This document shows, piece after piece, positions 24,580 to 33,362 of a stretch of 64,000 bases of DNA. The stretch is from Treponema sp. OMZ 787. GTDB taxonomy: Bacteria > Spirochaetota > Spirochaetia > Treponematales > Treponemataceae. The DNA lies in assembly GCF_024181225.1 (NCBI RefSeq), contig NZ_CP051198.1, positions 930,001 through 994,000 on the forward strand. The letters run 5' to 3'. The notes beneath the pieces are model-generated. The model had not been told where the DNA came from. It was given only the letters and a program-made list of their open reading frames with translations, and made no database searches. The stretch's first letter is position 1, and each line of letters starts with the position of its first letter. The translations under genes were made by a program, and so were the position numbers.

Positions 24580-26076
24580 ATGAAAAGCATTAATAAGGAG
24601 TTGAACTCCATTACTGAATTATTCCCATCCGATTTTACGGATGATGAAAAGGCTCTCGCTAAGACGCATTTTTTAAAAAAGCTGTCCATTTTAACACACA
24701 GTTTTTACGGAGGAAAGCTCCAGACTGTCCCCAAGTGCGGTCTATACGGGTTTAACTGGTTTAATGTTTGGTATACACCGGGCGTTTCTGCTATTTCCAC
24801 CTCGATCCGCGACGACAATGAAAAGTCCTTTGCTCTTTCCAACAAAGGTAACTTGGTTGCTGTTGTAAGCGACTCTACACGAGTTTTAGGTGACGGTGAC
24901 TGTACTCCCCCCGGAGGATTGGGAGTTATGGAAGGCAAGTGTATGCTTATGAAGTACTTAGGCGGCGTTGACGCTTATCCTCTGTGTATCGATTCTATCG
25001 TAAGAGTTGACGAAGAAGAAAAAAGAGGCGTAAAAGCCGGAAAGCATGATCCCGACAAGATTATCGATTTTGTCAGAATGCTTGAACCTTCAGTAGGTGC
25101 CGTAAACCTCGAAGATATTCAGCAGCCTGACTGCTTTAAGGTTTTGGATACATTGAGAGAGGTTTGCGAAATTCCTGTATGGCATGATGATGCTCAGGGA
25201 ACTGCATGTATTACCCTCGCAGGTCTTTTGAACGCCATAAAACTTGCAGGTAAAAAAATGGAAGACTGCAAGATTGTTCTTTTGGGAGCAGGAGCTTCAA
25301 ATACGACCATAGCCCGCCTTATCTTGGCTGACGGCGGAAAGCCCGAAAACATGATAATCTGCGATTCAAGAGGCGGTTTACACTCAGGCCGAAAAGACAT
25401 AGAAGAAGATAAACGCTACTACCGAAAGTGGGAGCTCTGTTTACAGACCAACCCCAAAAAGATAGAAACATTTGATGAGGCTATGAAAGGTGCCGATGTT
25501 CTAATCGCTCTTTCTACTCCCGGGCCGAATACTGTAACAAAGGAACAGGTTGCCTCGATGAACGAAAAGGCCATCGTATTCACATGTGCAAACCCAATCC
25601 CCGAAATCTGGCCCCACGAAGCCAAGGCCGCAGGTGCCTTTATCGTAGGAACAGGACGAGGAGACTTCCCGAACCAGATCAACAACTCTGTTTGTTTCCC
25701 CGGTATCTTAAAGGGTGCTCTATTGGTAAGAGCCAAAAAGATTTCAGACGGAATGGCTATCCGCTGTTCTCACTCTATTGCAGACTACTCCGAAAAGAAG
25801 GGAATCAGCCCCGACAATATCGTAGTTACAATGCAGGATGAGGATGTCTTCGCTGTTGAAGCTGCCGATGTTGCAATGCAGGCTATCAAAGAAGGCTTAG
25901 CCCGAGTAAATATGACTTGGGAAGAAGCTTATGAAAGAGCAAAAAAAGACATTCAAGAAAGCCGCTCCTTAACCAATATGTTGATGGAAAAGGATTATAT
26001 CAAAGAACCTCCTCAGGAGTTCTACGAAAAAGCCTTAGAATATGCCGTTGAGCAGATCAAAAAGAACAGAAAATAA
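24580..26076 (+). CDS. Malic enzyme (NAD(P)-dependent malate dehydrogenase, decarboxylating)
   Basis: About 498 residues; the start at 24580 (MKSINKEL) fits the promoter spacing, and a frame from 24544 would begin in the -35 box. Converts malate to pyruvate and CO2. Visible: the malic N-terminal domain with VVSDSTRVLGDGD and the substrate loop LEDIQQPDCFKVLD, then VWHDDAQGTACITLAG (metal and catalytic Asp pair), and the dinucleotide fold IVLLGAGASNTTIARL, ending with FTCANPIPEIWP. Single gene with a strong terminator behind it. Confidence 0.95.
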   Translation: MKSINKELNSITELFPSDFTDDEKALAKTHFLKKLSILTHSFYGGKLQTVPKCGLYGFNWFNVWYTPGVSAISTSIRDDNEKSFALSNKGNLVAVVSDSTRVLGDGDCTPPGGLGVMEGKCMLMKYLGGVDAYPLCIDSIVRVDEEEKRGVKAGKHDPDKIIDFVRMLEPSVGAVNLEDIQQPDCFKVLDTLREVCEIPVWHDDAQGTACITLAGLLNAIKLAGKKMEDCKIVLLGAGASNTTIARLILADGGKPENMIICDSRGGLHSGRKDIEEDKRYYRKWELCLQTNPKKIETFDEAMKGADVLIALSTPGPNTVTKEQVASMNEKAIVFTCANPIPEIWPHEAKAAGAFIVGTGRGDFPNQINNSVCFPGILKGALLVRAKKISDGMAIRCSHSIADYSEKKGISPDNIVVTMQDEDVFAVEAADVAMQAIKEGLARVNMTWEEAYERAKKDIQESRSLTNMLMEKDYIKEPPQEFYEKALEYAVEQIKKNRK

Positions 26077-26122
26077 ATCTTTTTAAAAATCTTCTTGGAT
26101 TTTAAAAAAGACTCTGTACAAG

Positions 26123-26160
26123 ACCGGCCGGATCTTAAAAAGACTCTGGCCGGTTTTTTT
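26123..26160 (+). terminator. Rho-independent terminator after malic enzyme
   Basis: ACCGGCC (26123-26129) pairs with GGCCGGT (26148-26154), followed by seven T. Confidence 0.9.
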
Positions 26161-26237
26161 ATTTTACCTCACCTTGACATATCTCCCCATCTATAATATT
26201 CTATAAGTCTTAAGATAAGATATAGAGGAGCTTTATC

Positions 26238-27329
26238 ATGCAAAAAAATAAGATTAACGAACTTAAAACTTCAATTTCAAATGCTGCCGACAAGGTTATG
26301 GATGAGATTATTACTATCTGCAATATACCCAGTCCCACGGGCTATACCTGCGAAGCCGCCGACTATGTTATGAAAAGACTTTCCGGTCTCGGCTTTAAGC
26401 CCTGGCTTACAAACAAGGGTGCTGTTGTCTGCGAGCTGGATAAAAATGCGGAACCTAATACGGGCAAAAAAGGAGATAAGGCTCTTTTACTTTCGGCCCA
26501 CATCGATACCCTCGGCCTCTTTGTGCGACACATTAAATCTTCAGGCCGATTACGCACCTCGCTTGACGGGGGCTTTCCTTATAATTATGTGGAGCAGTCC
26601 AATGTAACCGTTATCACAAGAGAGGGGAAAAAATACGAGGGAACCATGCGCCTTACCGAGCCCGCCGTTCACGCTTCCCGCGAAATAAATGAACTAAAAA
26701 GAGATGACGCAAACATGGAGCTCGTTCTCGATGAAATCGTAAAATCCCGCGAAGATGTCGAAAAGCTCGGCATAATGGCGGGCGATGTTGTAGCCATCGA
26801 ATCCCTTGCCCGAAAGGCCGGGAACGGATTTTTAAAGAGCCGTCACTTGGACGACAAGGCAAGCTGCGGAATGTTAATCTATCTTGCGGAGCAAGTTGCA
26901 AAGGGTGAATTAAAACTCAAACGCAAGACCTATATTATGTTTACCAACTATGAAGAGATAGGACACGGAGCTTCTGCAGGACACCCCGAAGGCATAAGCG
27001 ACATGCTTGCAGTCGATATGGGAGTTGTAGGAAGCGATCTTGATACCGACGAATATGCAGTTTCGATCTGTGCAAAGGATTCTTCCGGGCCCTATAACTA
27101 CGAGTTTACAAGCGAGCTTATCAAAATAGCCAAGGAGATGGAACTAAACTTTGCAGTCGATGTTTATCCCTTCTACGGCTCTGATGCCTCCGCTGCCCTA
27201 AGTGCGGGCTACGATTACCGCCACGCCCTAATCGGTACGGGTGTTGCAGCCTCTCACGGCTATGAGAGAATCCACAAGCAAGGCCTTGAAAACACTCTTC
27301 TTTTATTGACAGGCTATATCGCAGAGTAA
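26238..27329 (+). CDS. M42-family metallopeptidase (glutamyl aminopeptidase/endoglucanase-like)
   Basis: 363-residue dinuclear zinc aminopeptidase. Metal and catalytic residues are in place: LLSAHIDTLGLF (His, Asp), SRHLDDKASCG (bridging Asp), TNYEEIGHGAS (catalytic Glu pair), AVDMGVVGS (Asp) and a C-terminal ASHGYERIHKQGLENT (His). Ribosome-binding site GAGGAG before the ATG. Cytoplasmic, peptide turnover. Followed 8 bp later by the K+ channel gene, perhaps in one transcript. Confidence 0.93.
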   Translation: MQKNKINELKTSISNAADKVMDEIITICNIPSPTGYTCEAADYVMKRLSGLGFKPWLTNKGAVVCELDKNAEPNTGKKGDKALLLSAHIDTLGLFVRHIKSSGRLRTSLDGGFPYNYVEQSNVTVITREGKKYEGTMRLTEPAVHASREINELKRDDANMELVLDEIVKSREDVEKLGIMAGDVVAIESLARKAGNGFLKSRHLDDKASCGMLIYLAEQVAKGELKLKRKTYIMFTNYEEIGHGASAGHPEGISDMLAVDMGVVGSDLDTDEYAVSICAKDSSGPYNYEFTSELIKIAKEMELNFAVDVYPFYGSDASAALSAGYDYRHALIGTGVAASHGYERIHKQGLENTLLLLTGYIAE

Positions 27330-27337
27330 CTCATCCA

Positions 27338-28633
27338 ATGACGGCAAAGAAAAAATCGGGAAAAGCAGATATAGAATTTTCTCAGCCAAAAAAAACGCCA
27401 TTACTTGTCAGGTTTATGCTGTGGATTAAGCATATTCCTGCAAGCGATATATTTAGAATACTGGCAGGGTTTGCTTTTATATTTCTTGTGCTGGTTGTAA
27501 TTATCTTTGTTTCGGAAGCAAACAGCAATTCAAGGATTAACAATTTTTTCGATGCCTTTTGGTATTCTCTTGTAACTATCACAACTGTCGGTTACGGAGA
27601 CATTACGCCGTCCACCCTCTTGGGCCGCTTGGCAGGTATCATCCTTCTTCTTTTCGGAGTTGTTGCCTTTGCAGGGGTGAGCGGAAAAATTGCATCGGTT
27701 TTTTTTGACAGACAAGTAAAAAAAGATAGGGGGCTTATTAGATTGGAAAAGATAAAAAATCATTTTTTAATTTGCGGCTGGAAGCCTAACTTTGACAGGA
27801 TTCTTTTAGGGATTATTTCGGCAAACCCCGACATTCCCATAGACCATATTGTGCTTATAAACAATGCAAGCCCCGAAAACATGGATATAATCAAAACCGA
27901 TAAACGCTTTAAGGGGCTTATCTACCTTTTCGGAGATTATACCGACGAGGCTACCTTGCTCCGCGCAAATGTAAGACATGCAGAGCGCGCCCTCATTCTT
28001 TCAGACTATTCGCAGAATTCTTCCCTCATGGAAATCGATTCGCGCACGGTGCTTGCGGTTCTCACGATAGGAAGTCTTAATTCCCGTATTTATACGGCAG
28101 CCGAGCTTATCGATTCAAAATTCCGTCAGCACCTTTCCCTTGCCCATTGCGATGAAATTATTTTAAGTACCGATTACGAAAGGAGCATCTTGGTTTCGGC
28201 TTCAAGCGGTACGGGTTTAAGCCACGTGTTGAGAGAACTAATCACGGAAAAGTCGGGGGAGGGGCTTATCATAAACGATATTCCTTTTGAGTTTATAGGA
28301 AAGACCTACCGCGAATACCGCCGCAGTCTTTCAGGCGGACGTGTTCTAATAGGTCTTTTGGAAAATACGGGGAACTTTTACAGCCGCCGGAAAGAAGCCC
28401 TGCACGAGGCTCAAAAAAATCCCAATATTCAGCAAATCGTAAACAATCTAAAAAAGATAAAGCGGCTTAAAAGCAATGAGCCTATTTTGACTCCGCCCGA
28501 TGAGTACATAATAAAACCCAATTCCCGCGGTATCTTCGTTTCGGGAAGAAAGCGTACCGACTTTACCCTTGACGGTACTGCTCTCGATGACTCCCAAATT
28601 TTAAATGAAGAAGGAGGAGCCGATGACAGATAA
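27338..28633 (+). CDS. Two-helix potassium channel with RCK/TrkA-N-like domain
   Basis: 431 residues. Two membrane helices (about 40-60 and 95-115) surround the pore loop with the selectivity filter TVGYGD at residues 83-88, the classic K+ signature. From about 140 a Rossmann-like regulatory domain follows (HFLICGWKPNFDRILLGI, then LFGDYTDEATLLRANV), the RCK pattern of MthK-type channels, and a second such segment toward the C-terminus. It overlaps the following cyclic-nucleotide-binding-like gene by 11 bp, which suggests the two products work together. Confidence 0.92.
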   Translation: MTAKKKSGKADIEFSQPKKTPLLVRFMLWIKHIPASDIFRILAGFAFIFLVLVVIIFVSEANSNSRINNFFDAFWYSLVTITTVGYGDITPSTLLGRLAGIILLLFGVVAFAGVSGKIASVFFDRQVKKDRGLIRLEKIKNHFLICGWKPNFDRILLGIISANPDIPIDHIVLINNASPENMDIIKTDKRFKGLIYLFGDYTDEATLLRANVRHAERALILSDYSQNSSLMEIDSRTVLAVLTIGSLNSRIYTAAELIDSKFRQHLSLAHCDEIILSTDYERSILVSASSGTGLSHVLRELITEKSGEGLIINDIPFEFIGKTYREYRRSLSGGRVLIGLLENTGNFYSRRKEALHEAQKNPNIQQIVNNLKKIKRLKSNEPILTPPDEYIIKPNSRGIFVSGRKRTDFTLDGTALDDSQILNEEGGADDR

Positions 28634-29147
28634 AGAAATCATGGAAAAGAAAGATGAAATTCTAGCCCTTATATCGAGGCTGGAAATATTTGCCGATCTT
28701 GCAGGTGATAAAAATAAGATATTTTTAGAAAAGCTTTTTTCTTTTTTAAGTGTAAAGAATTTCCGTGAGGGTGAAATTATACTCGATAAAAACGAGGCAG
28801 GAAGAAGCCTTTATATTTTGATAAATGGAGAGGTGCAAATGCTCCGCACAACCCTTGAAGGTTCTCCCTTTGCCTTAAGCAATCTAAAGGCTGAAGAAAA
28901 TGTCTGCTTCGGAAAAGCCGCCTTACTCGGAGAAGACTTTCACGGATCTTCCGTAAAGGCTTTAAGCGATTGCACTGTCTTGGAGTTAAGGTCCCAAGAT
29001 TTTTTAAGCCTCTGCGAAGAAATGCCTGCCCAAGGCTCCAAGGTTATTTACCGTATCGCCCTCCGATTGGCAAAGGCTCTCCAAGAAGCCACCAAGGATT
29101 CCCTCACCCTCTATCAAGCCCTGCTCGATGAAGTCGGAATGCCGTAA
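28623..29147 (+). CDS. Cyclic nucleotide-binding domain-like protein
   Basis: 174 residues; the ATG at 28623 follows GGAGGAG and lies inside the end of the channel gene. The CNB beta-roll is visible (FREGEIILDKNEAGRSLYILINGEVQML, then CFGKAALLGEDFHGSSVKAL). In the phosphate-binding cassette the usual FGE and Arg-Ala are replaced by FGK and Ser-Ser, so binding of cAMP or cGMP is doubtful. No DNA-binding domain follows, only a C-terminal helix. It may act as a separate regulatory subunit of the adjacent channel (inference). Confidence 0.85.
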   Translation: MTDKEIMEKKDEILALISRLEIFADLAGDKNKIFLEKLFSFLSVKNFREGEIILDKNEAGRSLYILINGEVQMLRTTLEGSPFALSNLKAEENVCFGKAALLGEDFHGSSVKALSDCTVLELRSQDFLSLCEEMPAQGSKVIYRIALRLAKALQEATKDSLTLYQALLDEVGMP

Positions 29148-29195
29148 GGGTAAAAGTTTACCATTATTTTTCGCTCACTTTTTAATAATACTTTC

Positions 29196-31709
29196 CTATG
29201 ATATGCAGTCTTGCATTTGCAAAGTCAAATATATTAAATATGCAGTAATCGATGGGAAATATAAATCTGTAAAATTCGGCTCCGAACAATAGAGAATTTT
29301 GAAAAACCACTTTATTTCGTTTAAATATTGTTTTCCAAGATTAACATCATAATCTCCATACTCAGGCAGTTTTTGTTTTATGTTTTCTCTTACATTTTTA
29401 TCGTTTGTGTAAATTACATTCCATATATTCTGGCTGTCTTTCTCTATATCCGTTAAGAGATTAAATTTTGTCGCGTATTCAAGCAAGTGACGTTTAAGAA
29501 AGTCTTCCTGATAAGTTATAATTAATAGCTCATGCGGATTATTCTTTTTTTCTTCTTTCAATTCATAAAGAAAATCCTTTGCATCACAGAATGCTTCCAA
29601 AAGATTATTCGGATATGAATCGTCTAGAATACTATTAATTGAGTATGCATCAATATAATGTCTGGCGGTATTTCTTTCCGAAACATAAAGAGATTTACAG
29701 TAAAAGTTATTTTTATTGGTTTGGCGATAATTTTCAGAATACTTTATGCTATACTTTTTTTCCTTACCGTAACGGCTATAACTATATTCTTTATCCGTAT
29801 CACTGAAAAATCGGCATGTAAGTTTACGAGAAAATAAATACTCTCTTAGCTTAGAATTTACTCCGGGTATCGGTGTCTGAATATAATTGTTTATTTCAAA
29901 GCCGCAGTCTTTTTGTTTTAATAAATTTTGATTAGATTTCATCCATTCGATTTCATTATCGGCAATTTCTATAGTTTTAAATTTTTGCCCTTTTTTGGGT
30001 TGGCAATATAATTCTTTCCGTTCTTTTAATTCTCCAACAAAATCCATAACATTTAAAAGTGCATCCTTTGATTTGAGTTCAATATTAGAAAAATGAAATA
30101 ATAAGGTTCTTAAAATTTCCGATTTTGTTTCAATATCAGATGTTTCAAATGCCGTTAAATTTAAGTGCTTAACTGTAGAATTTATTTTAAACCGTTCAAT
30201 AATAAGATTTAAAAGTTCTACAAGAGTTTCTTCTTTTATCCATGTAACATTCATTCTTCTGTTTTCATTTCGCTCTTTGCTATCCGGTCTAGGTTCTTTA
30301 TTCCATGTTTCGTCATTAAAAAAAGCATAGAATTTTTCCATTAAATCTCCGTGTTCATGGCAAAAATAATTCAGTAATTCTTTTTCATCGATAGAGTTTT
30401 CGGCCGGTAAGTTTTTTGCGATGTCCCAAAATAAGAAGTATAACATCATGCAAAGAAATGAATATTTTTCTTCAAGGACTTTTTTGCGATATTTTTCTTC
30501 GATTGATTTTTGTTCTTCAGTCAGTGCTTTCGCATGTTCTTGTAGTGCATTTTCTTGTTTATGTAAGTTATATTCTCCCATTTGAAGATAAAAGGGTAGA
30601 CCGGGTTTATTGTTTTTTTGAATTTCTATAAACCTCAGATACTCGTTTTGTAAATTAAATTCGGTGTTTATAGCAAAAATATCGTCGAAAGATGTTTTAC
30701 TTAAATATGGCAAAGCACGATATAGGCAATATACAAGGGCCGGCTTTGCTTCCATATACCCAAATTCGGGCTTTGGTAAGCCGCCTGTCCACATCCAAAA
30801 TAAATCATGAAAAATACTTACTACAAATGTTTTAATTTCCTCTTTTTGTTTGCCGCTAGCGTAGTTTCGAAAAATAAGCGAAAACAAATTGTATATTCCT
30901 CGCCTTGCTGAAAGCGGCGATTTACTTGCATACATACGCGGCTTTGTTGTACTATCTACATAACACTTTATTATAAAATCAAGATGAACCCAATCGCAAG
31001 CTTCTAAAATTGAAATATTTGAGAAAACAGGATTTACCAAACACTCTATTGTACAGTATCGATCAGATAAAGGCAAATAGATTTCTGCTTTGAGTTTTTT
31101 TTCTTTTTTATTCCATTGATATTCGGGTCCCTGCGTATAATCCGGGCCAAAAGATATTGGTTCATCATCTCCAAGTGTTATAAAAAAACGTGAAGGAAAA
31201 TCCCATCTTTCCTTATTATTAAAATTTAAAGAATCAAGATAAACTTTTTCCAAGACTGCGAGATTTATCTGCCGCCAATAAGAATTACCGTTCAAAATAA
31301 ATTCTTTGTCAGCAAACATACAGTATGAAATAAAATGCATGACTTTATCGTCAAGAATCCCTTCCGTTTTATCATGCATATAGTCAATTAATGCACAGTT
31401 TTGCTTGATGCTATCTATTTTTAAGTCCTTAACGGAAAAACCCTCAAGAATCATTTTTTCTAATTTTTGTTGTCCCTGAAAAAGTTTACATTCGCCATTA
31501 TGAATATTGACGGCTTCATACATACTCCAACATAATATCTTTTCCGGTAATGCCGATTCAGGAGAAGATTCTATTTTTTCAAAAAAATAATCGGCAGGTT
31601 TAAGCATATATTCAGAATAATCGCTTCTATCAGGTTTCCCATATCCATATATTTCTTTAAGTACGGTTTCAGACATTTCATTCAATAAATTTATATTTAT
31701 GTTTTCCAT
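29196..31709 (-). CDS. Unrecognised 837-residue protein encoded with viperin
   Basis: I do not recognise this protein. The start at 31709 (MENININLL) follows AAGGAG by six bases and lies 14 bp after the viperin stop, so both are one operon. The chain is acidic-basic mixed and rich in aromatic residues and Lys/Glu, without signal peptide, clear membrane helix, P-loop, DDE or PD-(D/E)XK motif. A charged helical segment runs around the middle (ALQEHAKALTEEQKSIEEKYRKK). An aromatic, Asp-rich stretch near 170-230 (FFITLGDDEPISFGPDYTQG) may be a folded domain. Its fixed position makes it a candidate partner or effector of viperin; nothing in the sequence states its activity. Confidence 0.75.
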   Translation of the reverse strand: MENININLLNEMSETVLKEIYGYGKPDRSDYSEYMLKPADYFFEKIESSPESALPEKILCWSMYEAVNIHNGECKLFQGQQKLEKMILEGFSVKDLKIDSIKQNCALIDYMHDKTEGILDDKVMHFISYCMFADKEFILNGNSYWRQINLAVLEKVYLDSLNFNNKERWDFPSRFFITLGDDEPISFGPDYTQGPEYQWNKKEKKLKAEIYLPLSDRYCTIECLVNPVFSNISILEACDWVHLDFIIKCYVDSTTKPRMYASKSPLSARRGIYNLFSLIFRNYASGKQKEEIKTFVVSIFHDLFWMWTGGLPKPEFGYMEAKPALVYCLYRALPYLSKTSFDDIFAINTEFNLQNEYLRFIEIQKNNKPGLPFYLQMGEYNLHKQENALQEHAKALTEEQKSIEEKYRKKVLEEKYSFLCMMLYFLFWDIAKNLPAENSIDEKELLNYFCHEHGDLMEKFYAFFNDETWNKEPRPDSKERNENRRMNVTWIKEETLVELLNLIIERFKINSTVKHLNLTAFETSDIETKSEILRTLLFHFSNIELKSKDALLNVMDFVGELKERKELYCQPKKGQKFKTIEIADNEIEWMKSNQNLLKQKDCGFEINNYIQTPIPGVNSKLREYLFSRKLTCRFFSDTDKEYSYSRYGKEKKYSIKYSENYRQTNKNNFYCKSLYVSERNTARHYIDAYSINSILDDSYPNNLLEAFCDAKDFLYELKEEKKNNPHELLIITYQEDFLKRHLLEYATKFNLLTDIEKDSQNIWNVIYTNDKNVRENIKQKLPEYGDYDVNLGKQYLNEIKWFFKILYCSEPNFTDLYFPSITAYLIYLTLQMQDCIS

Positions 31710-31723
31710 ATTTTTCTCCTTTT

Positions 31724-32548
31724 TTATGCACAATACCGTGCTTGGTATTTATCATAGTCCATTTTTATATAACTTAGTGCTTCTTCCGCCGATATGGAAC
31801 TTTCTGCAAGAGACGGACTTTTAGCTCCTGTTTGATTATCTAAAAATCTGCATTCACTGTCTAGAATGTAATATGAATTTGTCATTGCATCATTATCTTC
31901 TGCAATTATTTTTTTATTAAAAGCAGCATGCCTTTTGATAAATTTATCAAATTCTTGCTTGGTTATAAGCAAATCATCATATTCTTTTTTTAGTTTAGTA
32001 TTCGGTTTTAGTACTTGAAAAATCTTTATACGGTCAGGATTTGTCTTTTCATAGAAGCCGGAAAAATTTTCATTTAGATTTAACTTACTTACGACAGTGT
32101 TTATTTTAAGCCTAATGCCATGCAATTTGATTGTTTTGCAAAGTTTTTCATATTCTTCACAAGTAATTATTTGTTTATTGCACCTTCGGCCTATTCTATG
32201 ATTTGTATCGTCTTTTAAAGAATCTATACTAATTCCTATACATGAAAGTAGAGAATAAAGTTCTAAGAGGCTATCCTCATTATTAACAAGTTTAAATCCG
32301 TTTGTGACCATAGTGCAGTCTAATCCAACGGATTTTGCTTTTTTTACAAGTTTAAGTAAATGAGGTGACGCTGTCGGTTCTCCCCCTACAAAATTAATGC
32401 GAGTAAAGTATTTGAAAAGTTTTTCAATCACCCGCATATAATCATCAATTGAAAGTATATTAGTTCTTTCAACAAAGCAATAACGGCAATTCATATTACA
32501 GTGCGGCGTAAAATGAAAATTAACAGTGAGATTAGTTTTTGTTTGCAT
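31724..32548 (-). CDS. Prokaryotic viperin (antiviral radical SAM enzyme)
   Basis: 274-residue radical SAM protein; start at 32548 after GGAGG (complement of 32555-32559). The cluster motif is HCNMNCRYC (C17, C21, C24), followed by NFVGGEPTA (SAM contact). Viperin-specific landmarks distinguish it from other radical SAM families: NFHFTPHCN at the N-terminus, KINTVVSKLN, DRIKIFQVL, FIKRHAA, and EDNDAMTNSYYILDSECRFLDN near the C-terminus, matching eukaryotic viperin in order and spacing. Known family members convert a nucleoside triphosphate to its 3'-deoxy-3',4'-didehydro form, which terminates phage RNA synthesis. Which nucleotide this one uses cannot be read. It is first in an operon with an unrecognised gene. 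Confidence 0.9.
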   Translation of the reverse strand: MQTKTNLTVNFHFTPHCNMNCRYCFVERTNILSIDDYMRVIEKLFKYFTRINFVGGEPTASPHLLKLVKKAKSVGLDCTMVTNGFKLVNNEDSLLELYSLLSCIGISIDSLKDDTNHRIGRRCNKQIITCEEYEKLCKTIKLHGIRLKINTVVSKLNLNENFSGFYEKTNPDRIKIFQVLKPNTKLKKEYDDLLITKQEFDKFIKRHAAFNKKIIAEDNDAMTNSYYILDSECRFLDNQTGAKSPSLAESSISAEEALSYIKMDYDKYQARYCA

Positions 32549-32599
32549 ATTAGACCTCCATGACAATTAAAACACTAATACAACTGCATCTCGGTTTAA

Positions 32600-32616
32600 T
32601 ATACTCTTGAAGTATA
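32600..32616. promoter_or_regulatory. Palindrome over the viperin -10 box
   Basis: TATACT (32600-32605), five bases, AGTATA (32611-32616): the right arm is the -10 box of the viperin promoter. Could be an operator or chance symmetry of the -10. Confidence 0.4.
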
Positions 32617-32639
32617 ACGATATTTTGTGTTAAAGTCAA
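32611..32639 (-). promoter_or_regulatory. Promoter of the viperin operon
   Basis: Minus strand: TTGACT (32639-32634), exactly 17 bp, TATACT (32616-32611). Expected leader about 55 nt with a GGAGG ribosome-binding site. Near-consensus boxes suggest considerable basal strength unless repressed. Confidence 0.75.
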
Positions 32640-32726
32640 GATAAAAATTGGAATATATGGAAAATTTATATAGCTTATTGAAAATCCACTAAAATTTCCT
32701 CCCTTTTCAAAGCCTTAAAAATGATG

Positions 32727-32732
32727 TATAAT
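32727..32732 (+). promoter_or_regulatory. -10 box six bases before the 32739 start codon
   Basis: TATAAT followed by six bases and ATG; TTTTCA at 32704-32709 with 17-bp spacer is a weak -35. No Shine-Dalgarno. Confidence 0.55.
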
Positions 32733-32738
32733 ATACGC

Positions 32739-33347
32739 ATGGCTAATAACAAGCAAGATACTGAGCGGGAGCTTTTTGCTGTCGTCGATTATATTTTAAA
32801 CAGGGCTAATGAACGGGAAATAGATGTTATTTCTGCTGCCTTGGAACGAAAAAAGCATGAAGCCTCGGCGGCAAGCCCTCTTTCAGCTATCAATCCGGAA
32901 AACATGGCAAAACAAATGTCGGAATCCATTAATAAGTCGATTCAGGCAAGTCTTGAGGGTGTGCGTCATACCTTCCGAGATTTTGCGGCCGATATGCTTT
33001 TAAAAGAAGCTCCCGAACTTTCCGAAGATCAGATGAAGGCTCTTATCGACTCTTGGATTCCCGAACAAGGCTCCTATGACGGTTCAATAAAAAGCCTTGC
33101 AAAAAACGGAAAGATTGACGGTCTTCCTGCCGATGTATTATATGGAATGATTTTGCAGTTTGTTTCTTACAGCATAGGCGAAATGAGTGCAAAAGAAAAC
33201 GATGAGCTAAAAACTACAATGGGAAACTGGACCGAAAAATACTGGAGCCGTTTTCCTATGAGAGTTAAACAAGAGATAAAAAGTTTTATTAACGGAGAAA
33301 TCACATCAGGTGAATTCAAGAAAAATATAACTGCTCTGATTTTTTAA
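32739..33347 (+). CDS. Conserved-looking hypothetical protein
   Basis: 202-residue soluble, mostly helical protein; not recognised. The start at 32739 (MANNKQD) is chosen over an upstream ATG pair because those codons form the -10 box. Features: a charged N-terminal helix (NRANEREIDVISAALERKKHE), an amphipathic middle (MAKQMSESINKSIQASLEGVRHTFRDFAADML), and no cysteines. Followed 15 bp later by a small gene, with which it probably forms an operon. Confidence 0.7.
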   Translation: MANNKQDTERELFAVVDYILNRANEREIDVISAALERKKHEASAASPLSAINPENMAKQMSESINKSIQASLEGVRHTFRDFAADMLLKEAPELSEDQMKALIDSWIPEQGSYDGSIKSLAKNGKIDGLPADVLYGMILQFVSYSIGEMSAKENDELKTTMGNWTEKYWSRFPMRVKQEIKSFINGEITSGEFKKNITALIF

Positions 33348-33362
33348 AAGGGAGTGCTTACA

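Noticed and set aside
29149-29162. GGTAAA/TTTACC hairpin as terminator between the CNB and viperin-operon genes
   Set aside because: The loop is only two bases and the stem is AT-rich, so it is unlikely to end transcription.
31724-32548. MoaA or PqqE/SPASM-type radical SAM enzyme
   Set aside because: No C-terminal cysteine-rich SPASM or MoaA GTP site is present; the C-terminal half follows viperin instead.
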